Shown here piece by piece: positions 22,041-33,439 of a stretch of DNA of 49,315 bases. The stretch is from Circinella minor (Eukaryota; Mucoromycota; Mucoromycetes; Mucorales; Lichtheimiaceae): NCBI GenBank assembly GCA_016758965.1, contig JAEPRB010000276.1, forward strand, positions 1 to 49,315. The letters are read 5' to 3'. The position numbers and the translations under genes are program-made. The notes below the pieces were generated by a model. That model did not search any database and was not told the DNA's origin. It saw nothing but the letters and a program-made list of their open reading frames with translations. Every line of letters begins with the position of its first letter. Positions within the stretch are counted from its first letter, which is position 1.

Positions 22041-22084
22041 AGAGATGTCAGGGTAAAACAAAGTTGAAATAAAATGGCTGAGAC
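22041..22084 (-). repeat. Right terminal repeat of the 20-kb element
   Basis: One unit only, in inverted orientation relative to the left array. It shares CAACTTTGTTTTACCCTGAC with the left end after reverse complementing. Shorter than the left array, so the element is asymmetric or trimmed. Confidence 0.7.
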
Positions 22085-22303
22085 TTGGTTATACGTATAA
22101 ATAATTTTGATAATAAGAAAATAAAGTTCCTTTGACAATGACATATTTGTATACTTTTTCTATTCTATAAATAAATGATTTGAAGCTTATCAACTCTATT
22201 CTATGTGAATAGCGCAGGGTTGAGTCAGGTACTTGTTGACTAGTTATCTTTAGAAAATATTAATGAAATTCTGCATTTTCACAAACAATTTTTCTTTTCC
22301 ATA

Positions 22304-22337
<34 letters not shown>

Positions 22338-23248
22338 TTGCTATAATGCTGCCCACTATCCGACTTACTTAGTTTCACCTTTGACCGAAATTTTTATAAA
22401 AATGAATAATCAACAGAACTCACATAGTTCGACACAAAAATTGGAATGCGAAATTAGTAATGTACAATATAGACTGGCCCAAATTTGGTTCCAAAGAAGC
22501 AACGCAAAAAATCTTTTCATTGAGTAACATTTAACTTTTTAGAAAATCAAGAATATATGGATCGACTTGTGTAACTTTCAAAAAAAAAAGTCAGCCGGAG
22601 TAACCAGGTTCTTTCGATCATGACAGAAGTCTTTGAATATTTCATGTAAAATGATGTCTATATTATTACAAAAAAAATAAAATAGAAAGTAGTACGTACT
22701 ATGGAATCTATACTTACAAGAGACAAAAAAAAAAAAAGAAAGAAAAATAATCTGTGATATAATATCATATATAAATATACTGCTTGGTCACTTCAAACAG
22801 GATTTTAACCAGTTAATTGACTGCACTAATTTTTTTTTTCTATATCATCGAAACTAAACTTTACTTGGTCAAGTTTTTTTTTTTTTTTTTTACTTCTTTA
22901 AATTTTAAACTAAATTGATTTTTTTTTATTGTTACAGGTAGTAATCGAGTGGGTGTTTGTTTGTACATCAGGTAAATAATCGTTACATAATAAATATTTT
23001 TTTTTTTTTGTTGATATATTTTTTTAGAAACAGTAAGAATAATGATAACAGAGAAAAAAGGTATATGGTTTTCTTTTTTGTTTGGTGAAAACAAATAGAT
23101 AATATGACAGGTGGTGAATAATAAAAGTTGAATATATAAATGCGATATAAATGTATGTGGTCGTTAAAAATGCTTTTTTTTTTTTTTTTTTTTTTTTTTT
23201 TTGGATAGAGTAGGTACTTATGTTGTTCATTGTTTTAAAGCCTACGTA
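22085..23248. other. Intergenic region with long homopolymers
   Basis: AT-rich, no gene supported. Contains an uninterrupted T run of 30 (22307-22336) and another of 29 (23174-23202). The latter lies about 50 bp past the stop of the seven-TM gene, so within or near its 3' untranslated region. Confidence 0.6.
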
Positions 23249-24542
23249 CTACGCCATTTCTCGATCCAAAGATGTGAAACCTTGATGAAGTTGCTAAGCA
23301 CCCGAAATAGATAAAAAAAAAAATTACTCAAATTAATAACCAACTTTTTTTTTTTCGTACAATACAAACCCAAAAAGAAATTTACCTCCACTCCATTTTT
23401 TACTTGTGTCAGATCATACAGGAAAGCGACAATAATAACAAGAATTTCGGGTATAGCAACCAGACCAACATAAAATGACCATCCCATATCTTGATATTCT
23501 TCTGAATCATCTGAAAATGCCATCGAACCCAAATTTGCTGTAGAAAATCCATTACGAATTAAAATTAAAATACCGAGTAAAGCCAGAACAGGTACAAGCA
23601 AATTTGGATTTTTGCGAATATTTGCTAAATTAGCAGTAATGGGTGTTGTTGCTGAAGGTGACATGGTTCCACGCCGCTTGGTCGCAAAAACCAAATAGAC
23701 GACAAGACCCATATATATTAATACAAGAATAACGTTTCCAAAATTTCCACCAAATTTAACTAATAATGCTGTATGAGTTTGGTTCACATCTTCTTCATCT
23801 TCCTCAGCTAATTGATCTTGCCGTACAAGTAACACATCTCCAACGATAGAAACTACCATAATAATAACTGTAATGGTGGGCGCAATGATGGATAGTGTAC
23901 TTGTACCACTACCACCCCCTCTGAGTCCAACCTGATGCCATACTTGTAAAAGTCGGAACAATGCCAAGATCATAATCGATGCACTGATAGTTTCTAATAT
24001 TAATGCTGCGTGAAGTGGATAATCATTTTTAATTCCTTCACTTTTATCCCATACAATATCGAATACTTTTCCAACAGCTACAAGCACTATTGTTAATAAT
24101 AAATTATATACGTGCAAAACAAAATAAAGTATTGGTCAGTTGGTTGGTTTTTCTTTTTTTTTGGTAAATGTTTGTTGTTGATTTGGTATGTCGGATAGGA
24201 TCGGATGAATCATGTGTAAAAAAAAAAAAAAAATGTTGTTGTTATTATTGTTCATACTTACTAGCACTCAAACCCAAGTAAAAATATGGAAGAAAAAACT
24301 TGTGTTTTTTTGATTTATCTAATAATAAAATAGATCCAACACCGTAAAGAATCCTATATTGAAAAATAAACTATGTCAAGTTAATAATGGATTTATACAT
24401 CATAAATGAGAAAGGTTGCTTGTTTGTTTCTTATTTTAAATTATTGTCAATCATAACGCGTTTTTTTTTTCTCTTACCCTGCCACTAATACGACAACAAA
24501 TTCAGGCGCTGTAAGAGATTTTATATGTTCAGCTACACCCAT
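23249..24542 (-). CDS. Seven-transmembrane protein of unknown function, four exons
   Basis: Exons 24478-24542, 24262-24353, 23386-24086 and 23249-23293 join in frame to 300 aa starting MGVAEHIKSLTAPEF. About seven hydrophobic segments can be counted: after the N-terminus, around YLGLSAMLVAVGKV, YPLHAALILETISASIMIL, IIAPTITVIIMVVSIVGD, VILVLIYMGLVVYLVF, LLVPVLALLGILILIRNGF and FYVGLVAIPEILVIIVAFLYD. An acidic loop (AEEDEEDVNQ) lies between segments 4 and 5. The layout is similar to fungal RTA1-like and DUF7702-like 7TM proteins, including a late Arg-rich, acidic-loop and aromatic segment, but I cannot assign a family. Reading past exon 3 without splicing gives a poly-Lys and Phe tail, which I regard as intron read-through. 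Likely located in the plasma or an internal membrane. Confidence 0.75.
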
Positions 24543-26267
24543 GATTTTTTTTTTTTTTAAAAGAAAAGAAGAAAAGTTTAAAAAAAAAGTCGAGAACGGA
24601 GAAAGACAGACTGTAACATTTGTTCTTTTTGATGGATTCTTTTTATACTTGGAGGTACGGAACCGAGTTTCCGCTCCACTTTTAGGGTTGCGCTAAAACT
24701 CATATGACAATATTTTAGTTGCCACCCCACTGGCGCCAATCCTTTTGTTTAAATCCCAAAAATAGACATTTAAACTTCCAGACCACACAACACCTGTTTT
24801 AGCTCCACCTATACATTACCAGACCCCATTATTTTTTTTTTTTTTAATAAAAAACAATACTATTGCAACATATATCATTTTTCAATATGAGTATTTAAGA
24901 ATTTAAAATAAAATAGACCTTACGAAATTTTCTTTATTTAAGATATCATTAAAATTGCTGTTATCTTTTGATGAATAAAAAAGACTTTCTTTTTTTAAGT
25001 ATGCAAACTTAGCCCAATTACGGAACGTAACATCCCAAAAGAAGACAAAATAAGAGAATTTAGAATACGTAACTGAATAATATATAGTCAAATAGAAAAA
25101 AAAAAGTGGCTGGGATCGTTCGAACTTAATTTATTGTCGAAGCCTCTTTGACTACTAAAAAATGATTACATTCTCGTTATAAGTAGATTTAAAAATAGAT
25201 AGTGAGGGGTAATAAAAATTAAACATTTTTTGGAGCTGCTGGCGTCTGCATTGTTGAAGACATTTGAAAATATACTTTATATATAGTCATTATGCAATGT
25301 AGAAAATATAGTTTTCTTTTAATAGTAATAAAATACTATGAATAGATATAAATATATATATATATATAACAATGGTTACGTATAAAATTAATAAAAAAAA
25401 AAAGCTACGTAATACGTAGTAGATAACCATTGATAATTTTTATAGTTCGCAAACGGGACAATTCACTATTTATATATACTTAATATTTCGTTGTTTCCTG
25501 ATGAACATTTTATTTATAAGTGGTCGATCTTTGGAAACTTCTTATATTTCTGTGTTGCTGAAAAAAAAAATAATTACTTGTAAAACTGTCATCTAATTCT
25601 TGAAATGTGATTTAAGGCATTCGATATTTTTTTTAACCCATCAGGTAGTTTGTTTGTTTTCATTGTAGTACAATAACTAAATTGTTGGTCTAGATCATAT
25701 ACATACCTTTTTTGAATAAACGATAATTATGTTGATGTTATTTATTATGAGTAATTATATAAAAAAAAAAACTATGGACCTCATTAACTCTAAAGTATCA
25801 CTTATGGAGAACAGATTTTTGTTATTCTAGATAGTGAATTGTAAAAGTTATTTTTTTTTTTCAATGTTTCTATTGTAGGATATTATAATTTAAAATAATT
25901 GGATGTAAATAACAGGTAATATCAAAAGCCTTAGATTTCAAGAAGGTTTAACTAGGCACATTGGCGAATAGGAAGGATTTTTTACTACATATTATGAAAA
26001 TAAACACTATCCATAATAGTACTAATAAGATTTCACATGAATAAATATCCCAATCCTTTTTTTTTTTTTATACGTAATAAGTATATTATATCCTGATCAT
26101 CCTAACTCAATCCATCATTTATCTTGTAAATAATCAAAATCCCAACAACTATAATAAACAATAGATATAAACTATATAACTCAATCCTTTTTTTTTTTTT
26201 TGCGTGCCTGGTATCTAAAAATATAAAACTACATGATAATTATTTTTATTTATCATTTACATATTAT
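24543..26267. other. Intergenic region upstream of the 7TM gene
   Basis: About 24600-24830 is the least AT-rich part, with CCAC and CTCCAC boxes, plausible promoter for the 7TM gene. The rest, up to the gluconokinase stop, is AT-rich with homopolymers. No gene seen. Confidence 0.6.
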
Positions 26268-26984
26268 TTATACTGCAAAAGAAATAATTTTACGTTGATG
26301 AGCTTCTTCAACAATCCACTTAGCCAAAGTAAGAGGATCTTTACGAATATCAGCTACAATGACCTGTTCTTGTGTTTCATCGGGTACTTCCAAAGTAGCC
26401 AATTGTGATTCCAGCATCTTGGCTCCCATAAAATGATCTTTACGTGCACCAATACGTTCTTGTAATAATTCTTGAGTGCCTTTTAAATAAACAAATGTAA
26501 CTGAAGCATATTCATTGGATACTTCACGCATAATGTCACGATATGCTTTGCGTAACGATGAACAAGTCAATACAATAGCACGTTCACTTTTGTTATTCTC
26601 TTGAGAATATAAAGCTTTTGACTTTTCTTGTAAAGTGTCACGAATCACTCGAAGCCATGGCCAACGATCATCGTCATCAAGTGGTTCACCTATTTTATAT
26701 ACACATTATACAGTATTATATGAATCAGCATTTCTCATTTTTTTTTTATTCAGTATTACAATAAAGTAATTTCAATATAACAATAGTTGTCTAATGAAAT
26801 GTAAGAAAAAAAAATTGTTTTTACCTTTGCTCATTTTAAGAACATTGGCTTCAGGATGTAAAGCATCACCTTCAATGTATACACAATGAAGAAGTTGTTG
26901 AATTTGTTGTGCAACTGAGGTTTTACCACAACCTGCAGTCCCCATAAGAATAAGAATAGGAACAGGATTTAAACTATTCACCAT
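26268..26984 (-). CDS. gntK: Gluconokinase (GntK/Idn1 type), two exons
   Basis: Phosphorylates D-gluconate to 6-phosphogluconate with ATP, feeding the pentose phosphate pathway in the cytosol. Exon 1 is 26825-26984 and exon 2 is 26268-26689; the split Gly codon is restored by splicing, giving 193 aa, the usual length of the family. The Walker A loop GTAGCGKT is at residues 15-22. EGDALHP and the ANVLKMSKG, then PLDDDDRWPWL block are the substrate-binding signature of gluconokinases. ALVLTCSSLRKAYRD-like (IVLTCSSLRKAYRD), FVYLKGTQELL and RKDHFMGAKMLESQLATLE follow in the expected order. I chose the Met of MVNSLNP at 26984; an in-frame upstream Met at 27026 would add a Phe-rich leader from a poly-A tract and is unlikely. 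Confident assignment. Confidence 0.95.
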
Positions 26985-28080
26985 GACAATATAATATTTT
27001 ACAAAAAAAAAAAAAAAAAGAAACAAAGAGTTATTTCATCAAATGACGAAAAAGTCCCTTTATATATATATATATGACTATTTAAAGTTATATATGGGTA
27101 AACCCGCTTCATCCCGCTTACCGACTGATTCCAGATTATCCATTTGTTGGGGTTGTATCATAAAGTTATAAAAGGCTTATGAATATATATATATATATCT
27201 TTTCTTCACTTCTTTATAGTACTTATGTATTTCGGAAAATATGTCATAATTGTCATAGAAACAGGGTATATAATATGCAATAATACAGAGGAATCAGAAA
27301 ACAGTTGAATGTACTCTATTGTATCATGCAATCCTTATAAATAAATTAATTTGAATAGATACTTTTTTTTTTCTAATGTAACGCAAATCTTATGCAAATT
27401 CATATTTTAATATCATTTTTCTCCCCACAAAAAAAAAAGAATCACTTTTTTTTTTGAACGTTATTATATCACCCAGATAGTACAATGCGGCAACAATTTT
27501 TTTTTGCTAAATTTCAAATACCGCTAAAGTAGTAATAACATATATAATGAATTATGATAGTAAAAGAACTTTTTTCAATAGTAGTTATATAATTAATTAT
27601 AAGATGTATCAATCTAACTATTGATTATTACTATGAATTAATATAGACTTTTTATTCTTTTTGTTTTCAAATACTAATGAAATAATAAATGACAATTTCA
27701 CTGCCTACGACGGATTCTTCTACAAAAGGAAGAATAATTCATGGAAAAGAAAACAATTATCATTTTGTGATCTTGAGAGAGGACCTTAAGTTGAGCTGCA
27801 CCATAATATCCAAATTTGGGGAATTAGATTCCGGGGAGTTGTGTAAGGTTGTGAGCACCTTTATTTTTCTTAATTTTTTCTAATAGCTCACTGCGTTCGT
27901 AAAGACGGGAACTTTGTTAGAAATTGTGCAACTTGTTTAACCATTTTTTTTTTGTTGATTTGTTCATTACTTCTAAAATAAAAATATAATGTCAGATATG
28001 ATTTCTATTTTTTATTTTCCTTATTATTTATTATCTTACTTTGAGAAATTGGTTTAAATATAGTATATTTATATGGTAGT
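26985..28080. other. Intergenic region upstream of gluconokinase
   Basis: AT-rich, with several (TA)n runs near 27060-27075 and 27184-27200. An open frame at 27689-27883 (+) has no recognisable motif and sits next to the decayed family copy 2; it may be leftover element sequence. No supportable gene. Confidence 0.5.
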
Positions 28081-29280
28081 TAAACCTGCGAAATCAACAA
28101 GCGCCACAAGACAAACTTTAACTTATCGGCTATATTAAATAGTAATAAATCTAAAACATCATAAAAATGATTGTCTCCTATGTCATTAAACATGTTTACT
28201 TACCTTGCATGTCACCGACTACATTTAATGTTTTTAAGATACGTATCACCATTTTTGGTTGTATCTCTTTGAGCCGATGGCTCACCAGCCTTACAACAAC
28301 TCGAAACGAAAAGAGCCTATCACACATAGTTTGCAAATAAACACCGTACTCTTCCAACGTCGTGGTCACTCGACGCGGTGACTTTTGTGCATAACCAATC
28401 ATTGTGAATAATTTATTCATCTTTCAAACTGTTCACGTATTTCTGGTATTTTGGTAAATACTGGGAAACTTTTTTTGCTGCATCGTCTAGAAAGATCAAT
28501 ACTAATATATCATCCCCTACATCATTACAAGTGTGAAACAGGAGATCTTTAAAGAAATTTACCTAGATACGTACCTTTCTTTCAAAACATACAATGATCT
28601 TGCTCGTCATCTTTCGTTGGTCTTTTTTTTTTTTTTTTTTTTTTTTTGGAATACACATTAGGATGACGAACTTTGGAACCCCTTTGGTGTTAAAAGAATA
28701 TATGTTAAGGAGCGATCATATTATATCTATGTAAATGCATAAATGTTTATATAAACTGATAACAATAAATACTTTTAAACATAACATACCTTTATATCAT
28801 ATTTTTAATATTCGTAAAATTCATGCGAATATTCGTACACCGACCAATAAGAATGGTTCCTCGCACCCTATTCAAAGTCGACCTCTTTTTTCGATTACAC
28901 CATTGCCCCCCCCCCAATGCGAAGATCGTTTTGTCATCAAAAAAAAAAAAGTAGAGTATTTGTTGACAATGGTCAATACTTCTGCCGTGGTTATTTCTTT
29001 GTAATCAAACATTACCGCATTTCCTGGATCACTGGCAAGATATACAAGATTAACCAACTGTACAGTCTGAGCTTGATTTTCTAGTATAGTATAGAATAAG
29101 AAATACACGAAATCAGAGTTTCTCCTTTTGTCCCCCACTAACTTACGAAGCATCACTCTTGAATGAGTTGACTTCTCATCACTTTTTTGTCTCTCCAACT
29201 GGATATAGATTGTAAAGGAAAGGATTTTGGGCTGATACGTTTTTCACATTGCAACATTGGAATTGTTGGATAATTCCGAT
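28081..29280 (-). pseudogene. Y-x-R-K-S family protein, decayed copy 2
   Basis: Minus-strand blocks in the same order as copy 1 and the 48-kb copy. They are QKSDEKSTHSRVMLRKLVGD near 29190-29130; NQAQTVQLVNLVYLASDPG near 29075-29020 followed by AVMFDYKEITT; DDAAKKVSQYLPKYQKYVNS near 28485-28425; then after a stop and frame change, FTMIGYAQKSPRR near 28405-28365; ILKTLNVVGDMQ ending at 28205 with donor gtaagt; and LVDFAGLTT near 28110-28085, again followed by a shift. Two frame breaks at least, so non-functional. A C8 run (28908-28916 region) and T/A homopolymers mark slip sites. No terminal inverted repeat was found around this copy. Confidence 0.7.
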
Positions 29281-30186
29281 AACAAATGGTAGGTTCTTAA
29301 TAGACCATTTCGAACCTGGATGGTTTCCCACCCGATTGAAAAAAAAAAAAATTCAATCCGAATCCGTTTCGTAAAAATCCTAATGGGATCCATAATCTGT
29401 GATGCAAAAAAAAAAAAAAAAAAATGAATTGCATGAAAAATCTATGTTATTTCCTATTTTTTTTTTTTCATATAAGAAAAGATATTGAATAAGATTGTAT
29501 ATGGTAGTCGTTTGAGAGAGATCGTTGAAGAAAAATAAAGTAAATAATAAGGGAAGGTGTACATTTTATTATTTTCGTTTGAAAAACATAATAAAAAGAA
29601 AAAAAAAAGATACTGAGAGTTAATTGATAAAAGTAGTATAGAATCTTAATATGGTGTACATCTAGTCGTCACAGGAATGCAAGGGAATAAATACTTTTTT
29701 TAAATATTCAAGTTCTTCCTAACGTATACTCAGTTACATTGTAACCTAAGTGTCCCTTGGGAAGGATACATGTCTTGGTACGATTCTTTTACAACAAAGA
29801 CCTCAAAAGAAAAATGTATAAAAAAAAAATAGCAAATGCAAACTTATTTAACATTATTTATCTGGTAAAAGGGTACCTTTCCCCCTCCCCCCCCCCAAAA
29901 AAAAAGAAGAAGAACATGAGTCGAATTAAAGGATACATGATAAATATTTTTTTGAAATCAAAATGGTAGGTATATTAATTCCTCTTCTACGTAATAGTAT
30001 TCTAATAAAAGTAAACCACTGAACTAACTATAGGTACGTAATGAAAAAAAAAAGAATACAATCAATTTGTTGTAATGATGATGGGTAATAAAATATAATG
30101 AGATCAAAACTCATATCAGTGATACGTAAAATAAAAATACATGAAAAGAAAAACTATTATTTGCTACTACGTATAACGATGATGGA
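29281..30186. other. Intergenic region downstream of Pol kappa gene
   Basis: AT-rich, several long A and C homopolymers (C run near 29887-29895). No gene supported. The right part is the 3' flank of the minus-strand polymerase gene. Confidence 0.6.
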
Positions 30187-33151
30187 TTAGGATGGCCCTG
30201 GTCGACTATAATAGTCAAGTAATGATTTTCCATTTCCTTTTTGTTGTTCTCGTTCTTGTTGTTCAATGGCTTCTTGTTTTCGTCGTTCAGATTCTGCTTT
30301 TAGAATAGCTCTAACTTCTGCTCTACTTAAACATTCATCTACATGTTGATTGAATAGTGTATTATCCAGGTATAATAAACGATTACAAATTGGACATGTC
30401 GCTGGATCAATATTATTTTCTTCTGATCGTTGTTCATCAATATCATTCTTATTGGTTTCTTCTTGTTTTTGTTTTTTCTTGATAGAATCCATTGTTATGT
30501 CATCTTTATTATTATTTTGGTCATTATCTTCAAAATGAGTGTCTAAAGAACTTGTTTCTATTGAACGTTTTGCAGGAATTTGTTTTGTTTTATCCATATT
30601 TGAAAAGAACTATTATAATATACATTTAATATGTAAGACTTCAATCCTATTGAATCTCATAACCTTTCATCCGCCCCGTTTTTTTTTTTTAATAGAGAAT
30701 ACACACCTTTTTAACACTTGTAGTATTTTTGGTTTCCAATGATGATAATTTAACACCCATTAATCGTAAACTGACTGGCATTTCTTTGGCAATTAACTAT
30801 ATATATATATTATTATTATTAATGATATGAATAATGTTGACTTTGTCAGAAACTAAATAGGATACCTCTTTGGCTACTTTTGCAATATCAGATGCTCGAT
30901 ATACTGAGTAGGGTAAAGTTTTTGCACGCACTCTGACATCGAATGATGTTAACTTGATTTTAATACCTACTGTTTTACCCTAATATATTACAGTTATATA
31001 GTAAATCAGTCATTCTAAATTAATCTATGAGCTTAAATTAAAAATTTATATATACCTTATAATTTTTCTCTTCTAAATCCTTTTCAAGTAATTTTGATAA
31101 TTCATTTACTTTATTAAATAGTTCCTCTCGAGTTGATATAGGAGAAAATGTTCTATTTTATATTTATAGAGTCATTTTTAGTAAAACTTGTTGACTATTT
31201 ATGTATTAATAATAAAAAAAAATAATCTAACCTTTCAACACTCATGCTTTTTTGAAAAGTTACTCTTTTTACAGTAGTGGACCCAATACCAAGGTAAGAA
31301 CAACAAATACTTTTAAAACTAATTGGACTTAAAAGTCTATAAAGTATAGCTCGTCGATTCTATACTTCATTTTAGTTTTCAATAAATAATTTTGTCTTTA
31401 AAACAAACAACTTACATAGACATCACCCACTGTTTCTACTCCTAAAGCAGCCAAAACACGTTCAGTAACCCTTCCAATACCAGGAATCTAATGTATTATT
31501 TACTAAATCAATAAATATATTTTTTCAACCCAACTCATTCACCTTTTTATATATATCTTTACCTTACGAATACGCATGTTTCGAATAAATGTATGAATTG
31601 CTTCTCGATCATTAGGTAAATCATATTGTCCATTAGGTTTATTTATATCACTACAAATTTTTGATAGTTTTTTGTTTGCAGCAACGCCTAATAATAATAA
31701 TAATAATAATAGTTTTTTTAGTTACATCATAAATCCTTTCTCTATATTACATAGTGAATTACCTCAATAATTGTATATTTTATTACCTGCACTTGCTGTT
31801 AATTGGGTATCTTGAAAAATTTCATCTCGTATTTTTTGAACAACGTTTGATGCTGTCATATTATGTTCATTCATGTACTAAAAATTATATATATTTTTTA
31901 GATTGCTATCAATATTCTTTTATAAAAAAAAAAAACTTACATTAGTCAGATTCAAGTAGGCCTATATATAACAAGTATGAATATATATATATATATATAT
32001 ATATATTTGGATTGTTAAGCTCTACATTATGTGTCCTTCAATATATATAATATATATATATATAAACTCAATACCTAAGGTTTTTTACATACCTCATCCA
32101 AACTCATAGGAGAAAAATTTGGATCATATTTTATAAAGACTTTTCTAACTTTATTAGAAATAACTTGATACTTTTCATAATGAGGTTTCACTATCTTGAG
32201 ATGTGGACATAATTTCATACCAATAAATCCTGGCATAGCACTTCTTACACCAAATTTACGTGCTAAATAATTACTAGTACTCAACATAGCCATACCACCT
32301 ACAGCAAAAGGAATATTTTTTAATTCAGGTTGTTCAAGTTCTTCAACAGATGCATAAAATGCATCCATATCAACATGACAAATAAATTGACTTAAATCAC
32401 GTTCTTTTTCTAATTCACGAATCTAAATTATTATAGGTATATTTTGATAGTTAGGGAGAGTTTTCTATATATATATATATAAGAATGTAATAATAATAAT
32501 TTTACCATATTATCTACAATGTGTTCTTCTTTTGATAAATTTAAATGACGAATTGTTTCATATTTAGTTAACATAGCATTAATACGTTCAGTTAATGCAT
32601 GATCTTTTTTTCTTTCATTTTCAAAGAAGGCAGATCCCTAAACAAAAAAAAAAGAAAATAGTTTTAATTTATCATCCATCATTATTATATATTATTATGA
32701 ATAAAAAGAAATTAAAAATATACACCTTGGAAGCTTCATAGATGATTTCATTTACTCTATCTTTATCAACAGATTCCATACCAGCCTATACACATAGACA
32801 TTTTTAAATCAAATTTAATATATATAATTCTTATATATATATATATATAAAGACACACACTTTTGTATCAGCAAGTCCTGCGAGTCGTTTACGTAAAGTT
32901 TGACTCGATTCTCCACTAGTATTTTCTTGCTCGTTTTCAATATTTTTTAACTGATTGTTATTATTATTCGTACTCTTGTTGTTGTTGTTGATTGTCGTAG
33001 TTAAAGAAGAAGTAGAACCAGAAGATCTTTCTAATGATTCCAATAGTTCATTAATTGTTAACTCGTCATTGAATTCATCGTCTTCTTGTGATAGTTCATT
33101 TTCTAACAACAAGTCATTGACCTCATTATCATCTTCATAATAGTCGGTCAT
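30187..33151 (-). CDS. POLK: DNA polymerase kappa (Y-family, DinB type), thirteen exons
   Basis: Translesion polymerase of the nucleus. Exons: 32861-33151, 32726-32785, 32506-32637, 32093-32422, 31941-31961, 31787-31877, 31563-31687, 31416-31487, 31232-31359, 31056-31152, 30866-30979, 30707-30796, 30187-30609; total 1974 nt, 657 aa, all phases consistent. Kappa-specific N-clasp (AGMESVDKDRVNEII, then FFENERKKDHALTERI) precedes the catalytic DMDAFYASVEELE (D179) and MSLDEAYL (D270, E271). VRSAMPGFIGMKLCP, IPGIGRVTERVLAALGV (helix-hairpin-helix) and the little-finger region follow. A Rad18-type ubiquitin-binding zinc finger (C589, C592, H606, C610) lies in the tail, and the end has KSLLDYYSR, a PIP-box-like motif. 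The acidic N-terminal extension is Asp/Glu/Asn-rich. Start at 33151 (MTDYYEDD) is chosen because upstream codons come from A-rich leader. Confidence 0.95.
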
Positions 33152-33439
33152 GACACGTTTTAATAGTTTATTAAAAGAATTTAAATAGAGAGAGAAAGAG
33201 AGAAGCAAAAAAAAAAAAAAAAAGTGCTTAATATAACCCGCAGCACAAAAAAAAAATCGAGACGAATTTAGTAACAAACGCGAGGTAAAAAAAAAAAAAA
33301 CGCGTTTAACAAAAAATTATGGCGCCACCATTACACACAATGGGGGATGAGAGATATCCATGCTTTTTAATTCGGGGACAAAAATATAAAATAATTTTGA
33401 CAACCCCATTTTTTATAACAATAATAATAAAAAGAAAAA
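33152..33439. promoter_or_regulatory. Divergent promoter between POLK and COQ6
   Basis: Only 288 bp separates the two start codons, so both promoters must lie here. It contains A-rich tracts, a GGCGCCACCATTACACACAA segment near 33321-33340 and a pyrimidine/AT-rich stretch just before COQ6. A shared control region is inferred from position. Confidence 0.6.

Larger units (their letters stand above)
20001..22084. mobile_element. ~2.08-kb element with tandem-repeat inverted ends (ACCCTGACATCT type)
   Basis: The left end (20001-20130) contains repeated units of TTTTACCCTGACA and CCAGCCATTT...AACTTTG. The right end (about 22041-22084) contains the same unit in reverse complement (ATGTCAGGGTAAAACAAAGTT...AAATGGCTGAGA). 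Between them lies a decayed Y-x-x-K family gene on the plus strand. The size and plan match the better-preserved element at 47.19-49.19 kb, although the terminal repeat sequence is different. Exact boundaries and target duplication are not resolved. Confidence 0.65.

Noticed and set aside
27689..27883. 64-codon plus-strand open frame near family copy 2
   Set aside because: No motif; opposite strand to the adjacent family copy; likely chance.
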